From assembly GCA_002425885.1 (NCBI GenBank), contig DINC01000134.1, positions 2,845-12,821 of the forward strand: DNA of 9,977 bases. Reading direction: 5' to 3'. Positions within the stretch are counted from its first letter, which is position 1; each line of letters starts with the position of its first letter. Below the pieces are notes generated by a model. That model had not been told where the DNA came from. It saw only the letters and a program-made list of their open reading frames with translations, and ran no database searches. This DNA is from Spirochaetia bacterium UBA5550. Its GTDB lineage: Bacteria; Spirochaetota; UBA4802; UBA5550. Below, piece by piece: positions 1-6,209 of this stretch. Both the position numbers and the translations under genes were made by a program.

Positions 1-14
1 TCCCGGACTATAAT

Positions 15-647
15 ATGTTTAACGAAAAGGATAAGCCCTCTTATTTTAAGCGTCTCTACTTTATGGTGAAGAGTGAATATATATACAGGCGTTCATTCAT
101 AAAACAATTCGCTTCAGTGGGGGGGCGGCCCATGGTGTGGGGCGTATGGAATGTTATTGTTTACGGTCCTAATATACATATCGGGAAAAATGCCGTGATA
201 GTAGGAGCTGACGGATTCAGAACTACGCTTACCTCTGTTTGCTACGGCGGTCATGAGGGACATATAAGAATAGGAGATAATGTTCTTGTAATGAACGGTG
301 TAAGAATCAGTAGTGCGAAAGAAATCGTAATCGGTGATGACTGCATGCTGGCAAACTTCTGTTATATTATGGATGCTGACTGGCATGATATATATGATCG
401 CACCTCGTCTCCGGGTAAAACCGCTCCCGTAATACTTGAGAAAGGTGTATGGATCGGAGATTCCGCTATAGTCTGCAAGGGTGTGAGGATCGGAGAGAAT
501 TCTGTTGTCGGAGCCGGTTCAGTTGTGCGGAAAGATGTTCCGGCAAACGTGGTTGTAATAGGTAATCCGGCGAAGATCGTGAAACACCTGGACCCCGGTA
601 AAGTCGTCACAATGAAAAAGCTTTATGAAAAAGATCTTAAAGAGTAG
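15..647 (+). CDS. Hexapeptide-repeat (LbH) acyltransferase, WbbJ/WcaF-like, probable surface-glycan O-acetyltransferase
   Basis: The protein is 210 residues. From about residue 55 to 195 it shows the imperfect hexapeptide repeats (I/V-G-x-x-x-x) of a left-handed beta-helix: GPNIHIGKNAVI, HIRIGDNVLV, EIVIGDDCML, GVWIGDSAIV, GVRIGENSVVGAGSVV. The segment DADWHD (120-125) matches the family's active-site loop and H124 is the likely catalytic His. The C-terminal VVVIGNPAKIVKHL is typical of acetyl-CoA-dependent O-acyltransferases. Family knowledge suggests transfer of an acetyl or other acyl group to a sugar in lipopolysaccharide or capsule, in the cytoplasm. The next gene, a GT4 glycosyltransferase, starts 11 bases after the stop, so they are probably co-transcribed. 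The ATG at 15 fits the usual family length, but the frame stays open to the left edge and no good ribosome-binding site is visible before it, so the true start could lie upstream. The acyl donor and acceptor cannot be read from the sequence. Confidence 0.88.
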   Translation: MFNEKDKPSYFKRLYFMVKSEYIYRRSFIKQFASVGGRPMVWGVWNVIVYGPNIHIGKNAVIVGADGFRTTLTSVCYGGHEGHIRIGDNVLVMNGVRISSAKEIVIGDDCMLANFCYIMDADWHDIYDRTSSPGKTAPVILEKGVWIGDSAIVCKGVRIGENSVVGAGSVVRKDVPANVVVIGNPAKIVKHLDPGKVVTMKKLYEKDLKE

Positions 648-658
648 AGGAACTGCAA

Positions 659-1882
659 GTGAAGATATGTCTTTTGTGTTACAGGGGAAATCCATATTCC
701 GGGGGGCAGGGGATATATCTGAAGTATATCGCTGAGGAGCTTGTGCGTCAGGGGCATGAGGTTCATGCCATTGTGGGGCCTCCGTCACCCGGAGAGATGA
801 AAGGCGTTATAACTCATCTTATCCCGAATAACGAATACTATGTGAAAAAGAAATTCAGCATAATAAACAGGGAATCACCTTTTGATATATTCCATCCGAT
901 TAATGCTTACGAATGGCTTCACAGCAGGCTTGGAGCTTTTCCTGAAATAAGCTCCTTCGGTTACAGGGCTTTTTTTCTATTAAGGGGTCTCCACGCAAAA
1001 TATAAATTTGATATTATCCATGACAACCAGTCGCTTAATTACGGCCTGCTGCTGATGAAGTCTTTCGGAATTCCGGTTGTAGCAACAATCCATCACCCTC
1101 TCACAGTAGACCTCCGTAATGTAATTGAACGGGCCCCGTCATTTTACAGGAAATTCCGCGGAGTAATGTTTTATCCTACGCTGATGCAGACAATTGTTTC
1201 GAAGAGGCTTGATCATATAATTACAGTGTCTGAAGATTCGAAGCGGATGAACAATGCTGATTTCGGCGTACCGATGGATAAGCAGTCTGTTGTGTATAAT
1301 GGCATAGACCGGAATATCTTCAGGCCGCTTAAAGTTAAAAAGAATAAAAAAGATTTAATCTTTGTGGGGAATATTGAGGACGGCAAGAAGGGATTTGTCT
1401 ATCTGCTGAAGGCAATGACTATGATAAAATCTGATGTGAGGCTTGTGGTTGTTGACGGCGGCGCTCCGCACCGCCTTGTGACAAACAGGCTCATTGACAG
1501 ACTTAATCTCAGAAGCAGAATCCTTTTTGCGGGTACTGCCTCCACTGAAGATCTTGTTAAACTCTATTCGCAGTCCGCAATAGCAATAGTACCTTCCGTT
1601 TACGAAGGCTTTGGTTTCCCCGCAGGTGAGGCAATGGCCTGCGGTGTTCCTGTGATCTCCAGTGACGGGGGAGCTCTTCCGGAAGTTGTGGGCGACGCAG
1701 GGATAGTTGTCCCTGCCCGGGATCATGCTGCTCTTGCGGAAGCCATAGATACTTTGATTAATGATGAAAAGATGAAGAAGAAGTTTTCGAAAGCGGGCCT
1801 GGAGAGAATTGAAAAACTCTTCAATTGGGATAATGCTGTGCGGCAGATGGTTGATCTTTACGGGCGCCTTCTGAATAAATGA
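659..1882 (+). CDS. Glycosyltransferase family 4 (GT-B fold)
   Basis: The protein is 407 residues, the usual GT4 length. The N-terminal Rossmann half opens with MKICLLCYRGNPYSGGQGIYL, carrying the GGQG donor-loop signature at 15-18 and then EELVRQGHEVHAI. The C-terminal half contains FVGNIEDGKKGFVYLLKA and the GT4 EX7E motif in YEGFGFPAGEAMACGVPVISS (E316 and E324), which binds the nucleotide-sugar donor. It should be a retaining transferase that adds a sugar to a growing lipid-linked or surface polysaccharide at the inner face of the cytoplasmic membrane; the sugar cannot be predicted. The GTG start is chosen because AGAGG at 646-650 lies 8 bases before it and the frame then begins with the typical hydrophobic beta strand. 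The gene follows the acyltransferase closely, which supports a shared glycan pathway. No hairpin terminator is visible just after its stop. Confidence 0.92.
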   Translation: MKICLLCYRGNPYSGGQGIYLKYIAEELVRQGHEVHAIVGPPSPGEMKGVITHLIPNNEYYVKKKFSIINRESPFDIFHPINAYEWLHSRLGAFPEISSFGYRAFFLLRGLHAKYKFDIIHDNQSLNYGLLLMKSFGIPVVATIHHPLTVDLRNVIERAPSFYRKFRGVMFYPTLMQTIVSKRLDHIITVSEDSKRMNNADFGVPMDKQSVVYNGIDRNIFRPLKVKKNKKDLIFVGNIEDGKKGFVYLLKAMTMIKSDVRLVVVDGGAPHRLVTNRLIDRLNLRSRILFAGTASTEDLVKLYSQSAIAIVPSVYEGFGFPAGEAMACGVPVISSDGGALPEVVGDAGIVVPARDHAALAEAIDTLINDEKMKKKFSKAGLERIEKLFNWDNAVRQMVDLYGRLLNK

Positions 1883-1888
1883 CTGCTC

Positions 1889-1932
1889 TCTGTTTCTGTA
1901 GTATATATTTACATAAGATTATGACAAACAGA
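1889..1932. promoter_or_regulatory. Inverted repeat upstream of the AraC-type gene, possible operator
   Basis: The 69-base gap between the glycosyltransferase and the AraC-type gene holds TCTGTTT (1889-1895) and its exact reverse complement AAACAGA (1926-1932), separated by 30 AT-rich bases. No convincing -35/-10 pair is visible, so the regulator may be read through from the upstream operon or from a weak promoter here. An autoregulatory site is possible, but a 7-bp match can arise by chance. Confidence 0.25.
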
Positions 1933-1951
1933 AAAGACCTGGAGGTGTGGA

Positions 1952-3100
1952 TTGGCCTTCGATAGTTTTATATATCTCTTCCTCATGTTCTTTGTCCCGT
2001 TCTTTCTCATCATCATAGCCCTGGGGCAGCTTGCTGAGAAGGATAAAGAGTTTGTGCATTATATCTTCTCTCTCTCTTTTATAGGGCAGGGGCTCTGGGA
2101 AATGCAGATAATTCTTTACAGCACATGGGCATTCCCTGAACTCTACTGGCTCATCCTGCTGCTGATTCCGGTTTCATACATTGTAACTCCGCTTCTGCTG
2201 ATACGATATATATGGATTTTTTCAGTTGATTACAGGTTCTACAGTAAGCATCTGTTTCTCTTTATCCCGGCGGTTGTTGTTTCAATATTCTGTATGCTCC
2301 CTTTTGTTATAAACGGCATTGATTTCAACAGTAATCATCTTGCGGGTATACCTGTTGTAAGTAAAGAGTTCGGCGCTCTCCCCCTATATTTAAAAATTCT
2401 CTATCTGAATCTCATAATCAGTAAAATATTCCTTCTTGTTCTTATGACTATGATGCTGTATAAGTTTTACAGAATTTCGAGATACAGCAGGAGCATAAAA
2501 CTTTCAGCGGTTTTCAGGATAGGGTATGTTTTCGCAATACTGATTACTGTAATGACGGTTGTATGTCTTGCCGGTGATTTTTTTTCAATGCAGCTGGTGA
2601 GAGGGTCAATATTCGTTGCAAATATATTTATCTGCTCAGTGTATATTGTTTCGCGCAGGCACCCCAGCTATAACAGGATGCTGAAAATTGAGATCGAGAA
2701 AGCTGCATATTCCCATTCGTACATAAAGGGTATTGATATCGAATCAGTGGTAAGCAGCCTCTACAGGCTTATGCAGGAGGATAAGGCTTTTGCTGATGAA
2801 GATTTAACTCTGAAAAAGCTTGCAGATGAACTCGATGTAACAACACATCAGCTTTCGCAGATTCTAAATGAAAAGATAAAGAAGAACTTCAGCACCTTTA
2901 TAAATGAGTTCAGAATTGAAGAGGCGAAAGATCTTCTGATAGAGGAGTTTGACCGTTCCATCCTTTCTATAAGTATAGCTGTGGGATTTAACTCCTACAC
3001 CACATTCTGTACAACGTTTTCAAGAATGGCTGGGGTATCCCCCAGCCAGTACAGGAAAGATAACAGGAAAAAATACAGCCCCGGAAAACCGGGGCTGTAA
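1952..3100 (+). CDS. Membrane-bound AraC-family transcriptional regulator (seven-helix N-terminal domain plus AraC HTH)
   Basis: The protein is 382 residues. Residues 1 to about 235 form about seven hydrophobic segments, roughly 5-25, 35-55, 62-85, 99-118, 145-170, 189-207 and 214-233, which should anchor it in the inner membrane. After a linker, residues 280-375 form an AraC/XylS DNA-binding domain with two helix-turn-helix units: LTLKKLADELDVTTHQLSQIL (from 285) and SISIAVGFNSYTTFCTTFSRMAGVSPSQYR, whose I-A-V-G-F-N-S core is at 342-348. The fusion suggests a one-component regulator that senses a signal in or across the membrane; ligand and targets are unknown. The start is TTG at 1952, chosen for the strong GGAGGT at 1941-1946 five bases upstream; an ATG at 1985 would remove part of the first helix. 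The last codons (SPGKPGL) are formed by a terminator hairpin of the opposing gene, so the C-terminal tail is probably not under strong protein-level constraint. Confidence 0.88.
   Translation: MAFDSFIYLFLMFFVPFFLIIIALGQLAEKDKEFVHYIFSLSFIGQGLWEMQIILYSTWAFPELYWLILLLIPVSYIVTPLLLIRYIWIFSVDYRFYSKHLFLFIPAVVVSIFCMLPFVINGIDFNSNHLAGIPVVSKEFGALPLYLKILYLNLIISKIFLLVLMTMMLYKFYRISRYSRSIKLSAVFRIGYVFAILITVMTVVCLAGDFFSMQLVRGSIFVANIFICSVYIVSRRHPSYNRMLKIEIEKAAYSHSYIKGIDIESVVSSLYRLMQEDKAFADEDLTLKKLADELDVTTHQLSQILNEKIKKNFSTFINEFRIEEAKDLLIEEFDRSILSISIAVGFNSYTTFCTTFSRMAGVSPSQYRKDNRKKYSPGKPGL
3068..3098 (-). terminator. Intrinsic terminator of the CoA-transferase gene
   Basis: ACAGCCCCGG (3075-3084) and CCGGGGCTGT (3089-3098) make a perfect 10-bp GC-rich stem with a 4-base loop. 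Read on the minus strand, it is followed one base later by six T residues (complement of the A run at 3068-3073), the form of a rho-independent terminator. It lies 45 bases past the stop of the minus-strand CoA-transferase. On the plus strand no T run follows, so it should act in one direction only. It overlaps the last codons of the convergent AraC-type gene, whose TAA begins at the last base of the stem. Confidence 0.85.
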
Positions 3101-3142
3101 TATGAGTATCGGAAGTATGAGCCTGTTTAAAAAACTGAATTA

Positions 3143-4501
3143 TCAGTCCTGCTTATTTGACTTTCGCCATATATTCATCTTCTCAGCTTCGACAATAAGT
3201 TCCTCTCTGAAAGAGGGGTGTGCTATGCTGATAAGAGCTTCAGCTCTCTCCCATGTGGATTTTGCTTTCATGCATGCGATGCCGTTTTCTGTTACAATGT
3301 AGTGAACCATGTTCCTTGTGACGCTCACCGCTGTGCCCGGTTTGAAATATGGGACTATACGTGATTTCATGTTGCCCTTTTTATCAGTGTGTGTTGACTC
3401 AAGGCAGAGGAATGATTTACCCCCCTTTGAATGGAATGCTCCGTAAACGAAATCCCACTGCCCGCCTGTGCCTGTTATATGGCGGTGTCCGTTGGACTCA
3501 GAGGATACCTGGGACATGAGGTCAACTTCAAGACAGTTGTTGATTGAAACAACATTATCATTCATGGCAATAATTTTCGGATCGTTAATAAGGTTAACCG
3601 GGTATGAAGCAAGGAATGGATTGTGGTCCATGAAGTCATAAAGTCTCTGTGAGCCGAAAGCAAATGTATAAGCCATTTTACCTGTGTAAACCTGTTTCTT
3701 CATGTTGGTGATGCACCCCTGCTCAAACATATCAACGTATGAGTCAACAAGCATCTCTGTGTGAACTCCAAGATCCCTGAGTCCTGAAGTTGCAAGCATT
3801 TTACCCAGGGCGTTAGGCATGCCGCCGATCCCGAGCTGTATACATGAACCGTCTTGCATCTCTTTAAGAAGGATATCAGCGATCTTTTTATCTGTCTCAG
3901 TGGTTTCAACTGCGGGCGCTGCCATTAGTGGAGCGTGGTCTGATTCAACGATATAATCCACTTCTGATATATGGATCGCTTCATTGAGTCCGCCGTTGCA
4001 GTGCGGGAGATTTTTGTTTATTTCAAGAACCACAATTTTTGACTGGTTAGAGAACTCCTTAAGGAATGTATTGGCTATTCCGAAGTTAAAAAATCCGTTT
4101 TTGTCCATTGCTCCCGCGCGGAAGAAAAGTATGTCAGACTGCACATGTCCATTCTGAAGAACCCAGGGGTGTTCATGAAAAAGGGTCGGAACAAAATCGC
4201 AGAGACCCATATCGTGAAGAATTCTGTCTCCAGGGCTGAAGTGACAGTTGGTAAAGTAGATATGCTCCCTCTTCTGGTCAGCCCAGGCTGCCTGGCATAA
4301 TCCGGGATAAACCTGTGTCTGAATTTTTACATTGGTAAGTTCATTGACCCTTTGTGCGATGAATTTATCAATGTAAACTGGTGAGAGAATAAAGCCGCCA
4401 TAGGAAACAGTGCTGTCGGATTTTACCATGGCTGCTGCCTGTTCGCCGCTTATCAGTTTATTGCGGTATTCATTTTCATAATTTGTGATCATTAAGTTCA
4501 T
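3143..4501 (-). CDS. Acetyl-CoA hydrolase/transferase family CoA-transferase (Cat / 4-hydroxybutyrate CoA-transferase-like)
   Basis: The protein is 452 residues, close to the 430-450 of butyryl- and 4-hydroxybutyrate-type CoA-transferases. The N-terminal half begins with the YRNKLISGEQAAAMVKSDSTVSYGGF type of opening. The C-terminal half has the glycine-rich LGIGGMPNALG (223-233), then LGVHTEMLVDS, in which E249 aligns by family knowledge with the glutamate that forms the gamma-glutamyl-CoA thioester, and later GTGGQWDFVYGA (344-355). It should move CoA between acyl-CoA and a free acid such as acetate, in the cytoplasm; the exact acids (butyrate, 4-hydroxybutyrate, succinate, propionate) cannot be read here. 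AGGAG lies about 7 bases before the ATG at 4501, which supports this start over M4. The gene stands alone: the phosphatase-like gene upstream on the same strand ends 190 bases away, and a strong terminator follows. Confidence 0.92.
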   Translation of the reverse strand: MNLMITNYENEYRNKLISGEQAAAMVKSDSTVSYGGFILSPVYIDKFIAQRVNELTNVKIQTQVYPGLCQAAWADQKREHIYFTNCHFSPGDRILHDMGLCDFVPTLFHEHPWVLQNGHVQSDILFFRAGAMDKNGFFNFGIANTFLKEFSNQSKIVVLEINKNLPHCNGGLNEAIHISEVDYIVESDHAPLMAAPAVETTETDKKIADILLKEMQDGSCIQLGIGGMPNALGKMLATSGLRDLGVHTEMLVDSYVDMFEQGCITNMKKQVYTGKMAYTFAFGSQRLYDFMDHNPFLASYPVNLINDPKIIAMNDNVVSINNCLEVDLMSQVSSESNGHRHITGTGGQWDFVYGAFHSKGGKSFLCLESTHTDKKGNMKSRIVPYFKPGTAVSVTRNMVHYIVTENGIACMKAKSTWERAEALISIAHPSFREELIVEAEKMNIWRKSNKQD

Positions 4502-4527
4502 TTTTTGCTCCTGATCCTAACTTTGAG

Positions 4528-4582
4528 TTTTATAGGGTGTGTGATTTCAAGCCTGTTAAAGTTAATGACAGATTTGAAATCA
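4528..4582 (-). promoter_or_regulatory. Probable regulated promoter of the CoA-transferase: TATAAA -10 with 9-bp inverted repeat
   Basis: The 190 bases between the two minus-strand genes contain TATAAA on the minus strand (complement of 4528-4533), which would start transcription about 20 bases before the ATG. No good -35 sits at 16-18 bases; TTAACA is 20 bases away. A perfect 9-bp inverted repeat, TGATTTCAA (4542-4550) and TTGAAATCA (4574-4582), has centres 32 bp apart, about three helical turns. One half falls in the -10/-35 spacer and the other near -60. This layout fits an operator for a dimeric or looping regulator. The rest of the gap, 4583-4691, shows nothing I can name, and no clear terminator for the gene at 4692. 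Confidence 0.4.
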
Positions 4583-4691
4583 GAACAAGCCCGGAGGCAT
4601 CTGCAATATATAACATGGAAATTCTGCGGAGTCTTGCGTATTTGTAAATCAGGATGGCAGGGTATATTAATAATTATAAAACTGAAGGTTG

Positions 4692-5852
4692 TTATTCAAT
4701 TCTTTTCCTCGATATGAGTATAATGTCCTCTTCCATCTGCGAATAATCTGTAAATTCATAAACAGATTCAATAATCGAGTGAACAATGTCCAGAGAATCT
4801 GAGCCTGTGTTTTCCCTGTAAACATTCTTAAGTCTTTCAACTCCGAATTCAGTTTCGCTATTTTCCTTTCGCGCCAGTGTGAGTCCCCTTGTGTAATAGA
4901 GCAGTGCATCACCGGGCTCAAGACTTATGGAAAGGTCCCTGAAAAATCCCCTGTTATTGAAAAGTCTTCCTGTGTCTGTGGCAGCAAGATCAATAATACC
5001 GTTTCTTTTTTTTGTGTAGAAGAGAGTGGTGATGTTTCCGTAAGAAGAAATTGTCACCTTTCCTGTTTTAAGATTAATCTGGTACACGGTGAGATAAATA
5101 TTAAGGGTGTTGCCTGAAACAATCCCTTTAAGTCTCGCATCAACCGTTTCGATCATGGCGGAGGGGATCATCTTCTGCACATTCTCTGTGCGTAAAATTG
5201 TCCTGATTGCAGCGCCCACGAATGAAGAGGCAGACCCGTAATCAGAGACATCACAGGCTGCAAGAGTATATGTGCTCTTATCCACGAAGAATCCGTCAAT
5301 AAAAGTACCTGACATGAATTCAGCAGGAAGGTAAGCTGAACGTATATCCATCTCCTCAATATCATCAAACTTCGGGAAGAGCTTTGCCTGGAGGTCACGG
5401 ATATTGAGCAGCTCATTTTTATATTTTTCAGCGCTTTTAGCGTTTGTTTTATCTTCAACTGTTTCGATGCTTATGCGTGAAAGGGTCTCTGCAAGGTATT
5501 CAGAAATTGCTTTCCTCTGTTCATCAGCAGGGGCAGTGCTCTGAAAAAGGAGCAGCCACCTGGCATAGTTTTCAACAGGGTGTATATATGTATCGCAGAT
5601 TATTTTTTTTTCATACTTGGAAGTAAGGTCAAGGCTGAAGTTTGTCATTCCGCCTGCTTTTTCCATGTACTGACTGTTCTTTTCAAGAACTTCATACGAG
5701 AGGTAAGGGAAATCCTTTTCGTAGTTTTTTTTAAAGACAGTTTTTATTGAATCACCCTCACTGTAAAGTGCCTCGATATACAGTATTCCGGAATTGATGG
5801 CGCTCTTTTCAAAGGGGGCCAGAATTATTTCCGCTATTTTCTTCGGTTCCAT
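4692..5852 (-). CDS. SpoIIE/RsbU-type PP2C-like phosphatase-domain protein, probably degenerate
   Basis: Counting from the GTG at 5879 (395 residues), residues 175-395 align with the SpoIIE/RsbU PP2C fold: LQAKLFP (163-169), AYLPAEF (182-188), DVSDYGSASS (210-219), FGVERL (345-350) and the terminal EDIILISRKR. Active family members bind two metals and remove phosphate from an anti-sigma-factor antagonist or similar partner. Several motif positions differ here: the usual GGD is SGT (190-192), AGH is YGN (280-282), TDG is TRG (330-332), and the final DD is ED (384-385). D195 and D210 remain. It may therefore bind a partner without catalysis. Residues 20-140 could be a GAF-like sensor domain, followed by a helix at 148-165; this is only a shape impression. 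The ATG at 5852 is preferred (386 residues) because the likely promoter would begin the transcript near 5885, and the GTG at 5879 has no ribosome-binding site; neither start has a strong one. No anti-sigma or antagonist gene is adjacent. Confidence 0.78.
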   Translation of the reverse strand: MEPKKIAEIILAPFEKSAINSGILYIEALYSEGDSIKTVFKKNYEKDFPYLSYEVLEKNSQYMEKAGGMTNFSLDLTSKYEKKIICDTYIHPVENYARWLLLFQSTAPADEQRKAISEYLAETLSRISIETVEDKTNAKSAEKYKNELLNIRDLQAKLFPKFDDIEEMDIRSAYLPAEFMSGTFIDGFFVDKSTYTLAACDVSDYGSASSFVGAAIRTILRTENVQKMIPSAMIETVDARLKGIVSGNTLNIYLTVYQINLKTGKVTISSYGNITTLFYTKKRNGIIDLAATDTGRLFNNRGFFRDLSISLEPGDALLYYTRGLTLARKENSETEFGVERLKNVYRENTGSDSLDIVHSIIESVYEFTDYSQMEEDIILISRKRIE

Positions 5853-5891
5853 ACACTTGTTTTCTGATTTTATTATCACAGATACATTTTA

Positions 5892-5920
5892 ATTTTAATA
5901 ACAGTTCAGGATAAAGACAA
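5892..5920 (-). promoter_or_regulatory. Candidate sigma-70-type promoter for the SpoIIE-like gene
   Basis: On the minus strand TTGTCT (complement of 5915-5920) is followed after 17 bases by TAAAAT (complement of 5892-5897). This matches the -35 consensus at 4 of 6 and the -10 at 5 of 6 positions with ideal spacing. Transcription would start near 5885, leaving about 33 bases before the ATG at 5852 and only about 6 before the GTG at 5879. Confidence 0.4.
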
Positions 5921-5971
5921 TCATTTTTCAATTTTAATTGACTCACTTTTAAAAATCTGATTGTTTATCCG

Positions 5972-6001
5972 TTAATACGATTCAAAAGCAGAGGGTATAA
6001 G
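5972..6001 (+). promoter_or_regulatory. Weak candidate promoter for the PPDK-like gene
   Basis: TTAATA (5972-5977) and TATAAG (5996-6001) are 18 bases apart on the plus strand, matching 4 of 6 and 5 of 6 consensus positions. If used, it would give a leader of about 200 bases carrying the hairpins of the repeat at 6023-6133. A TATACA at 6180-6185, nearer the gene, lacks a -35. Elsewhere between 5921 and 6022 I see only AT-rich sequence, including a small palindrome TCAAT-N4-ATTGA at 5928-5941. Confidence 0.22.
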
Positions 6002-6022
6002 GCAGAGGGGAAAATGTTTTGG

Positions 6023-6133
6023 CTTGTCATTCCCGCGAAGGCGGGAATCTATTGGACGGTAATGATATGTATTATCAAGCCGTCCATTAAATTACTGAAA
6101 TGATGGATACCCGTTTTCACGGGTATGACAAAG
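6023..6133. repeat. REPIN/MITE-like element: two inverted hairpin arms around a central palindrome
   Basis: The outer ends CTTGTCAT (6023-6030) and ATGACAAAG (6125-6133) are near-perfect inverted copies. Arm 1 is the hairpin ATTCCCGC-GAAG-GCGGGAAT (6029-6048). Arm 2 is ATACCCGT-TTTC-ACGGGTAT (6107-6126). Both are 8-bp stems with 4-base loops in opposite orientation. Between them GGACGG (6054-6059) pairs with CCGTCC (6080-6085) around an inner TGATA/TATCA (6063-6067, 6073-6077). The arm sequence resembles the GTCATTCCCGCG-type extragenic repeats known in many bacterial genomes, including the dRS3-like ATTCCC-N8-GGGAAT form. It has no coding capacity and would need a transposase elsewhere. It lies between the divergent genes, about 75 bases before the PPDK-like start. 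Confidence 0.75.
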
Positions 6134-6209
6134 ACTTGCAGACAATAATTTTATCTATCCCCTCTTCCCCCCGGCTGTTTATACACTTAAAAACCCGTGA
6201 GAGGTTTGC

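Noticed and set aside
1355..1726. A 123-residue open frame on the minus strand inside the glycosyltransferase gene
   Set aside because: It lies wholly within a well-supported GT4 gene on the other strand, has no recognisable motif, and its low-complexity, Cys/His-scattered composition fits an antisense shadow.
2578..2585. Run of eight T in the AraC-type gene, considered as a slippage or frameshift site
   Set aside because: It encodes an ordinary F-F pair in a membrane helix, and the frame is continuous through the following AraC domain, so nothing calls for a frameshift.
3102..3302. A 66-residue plus-strand frame starting just after the AraC-type gene
   Set aside because: It overlaps the 3' end of the CoA-transferase on the other strand, has no good ribosome-binding site, and the protein shows no family features.
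4505..4717. A 70-residue plus-strand frame in the gap between the two minus-strand genes
   Set aside because: It covers the promoter and leader of the CoA-transferase and runs into the end of the phosphatase-like gene. No ribosome-binding site or recognisable protein pattern supports it.
6023..6133. The hairpins considered as a riboswitch or as a bidirectional terminator between the divergent genes
   Set aside because: No T run follows either GC-rich stem, no known riboswitch core is visible, and the symmetric inverted ends fit a small repeat element better. Divergent genes also need no terminator here.
6023..6133. The paired palindromes considered as a CRISPR remnant
   Set aside because: There are only two arms, in opposite orientation, with no direct repeats of constant spacing and no cas gene nearby.
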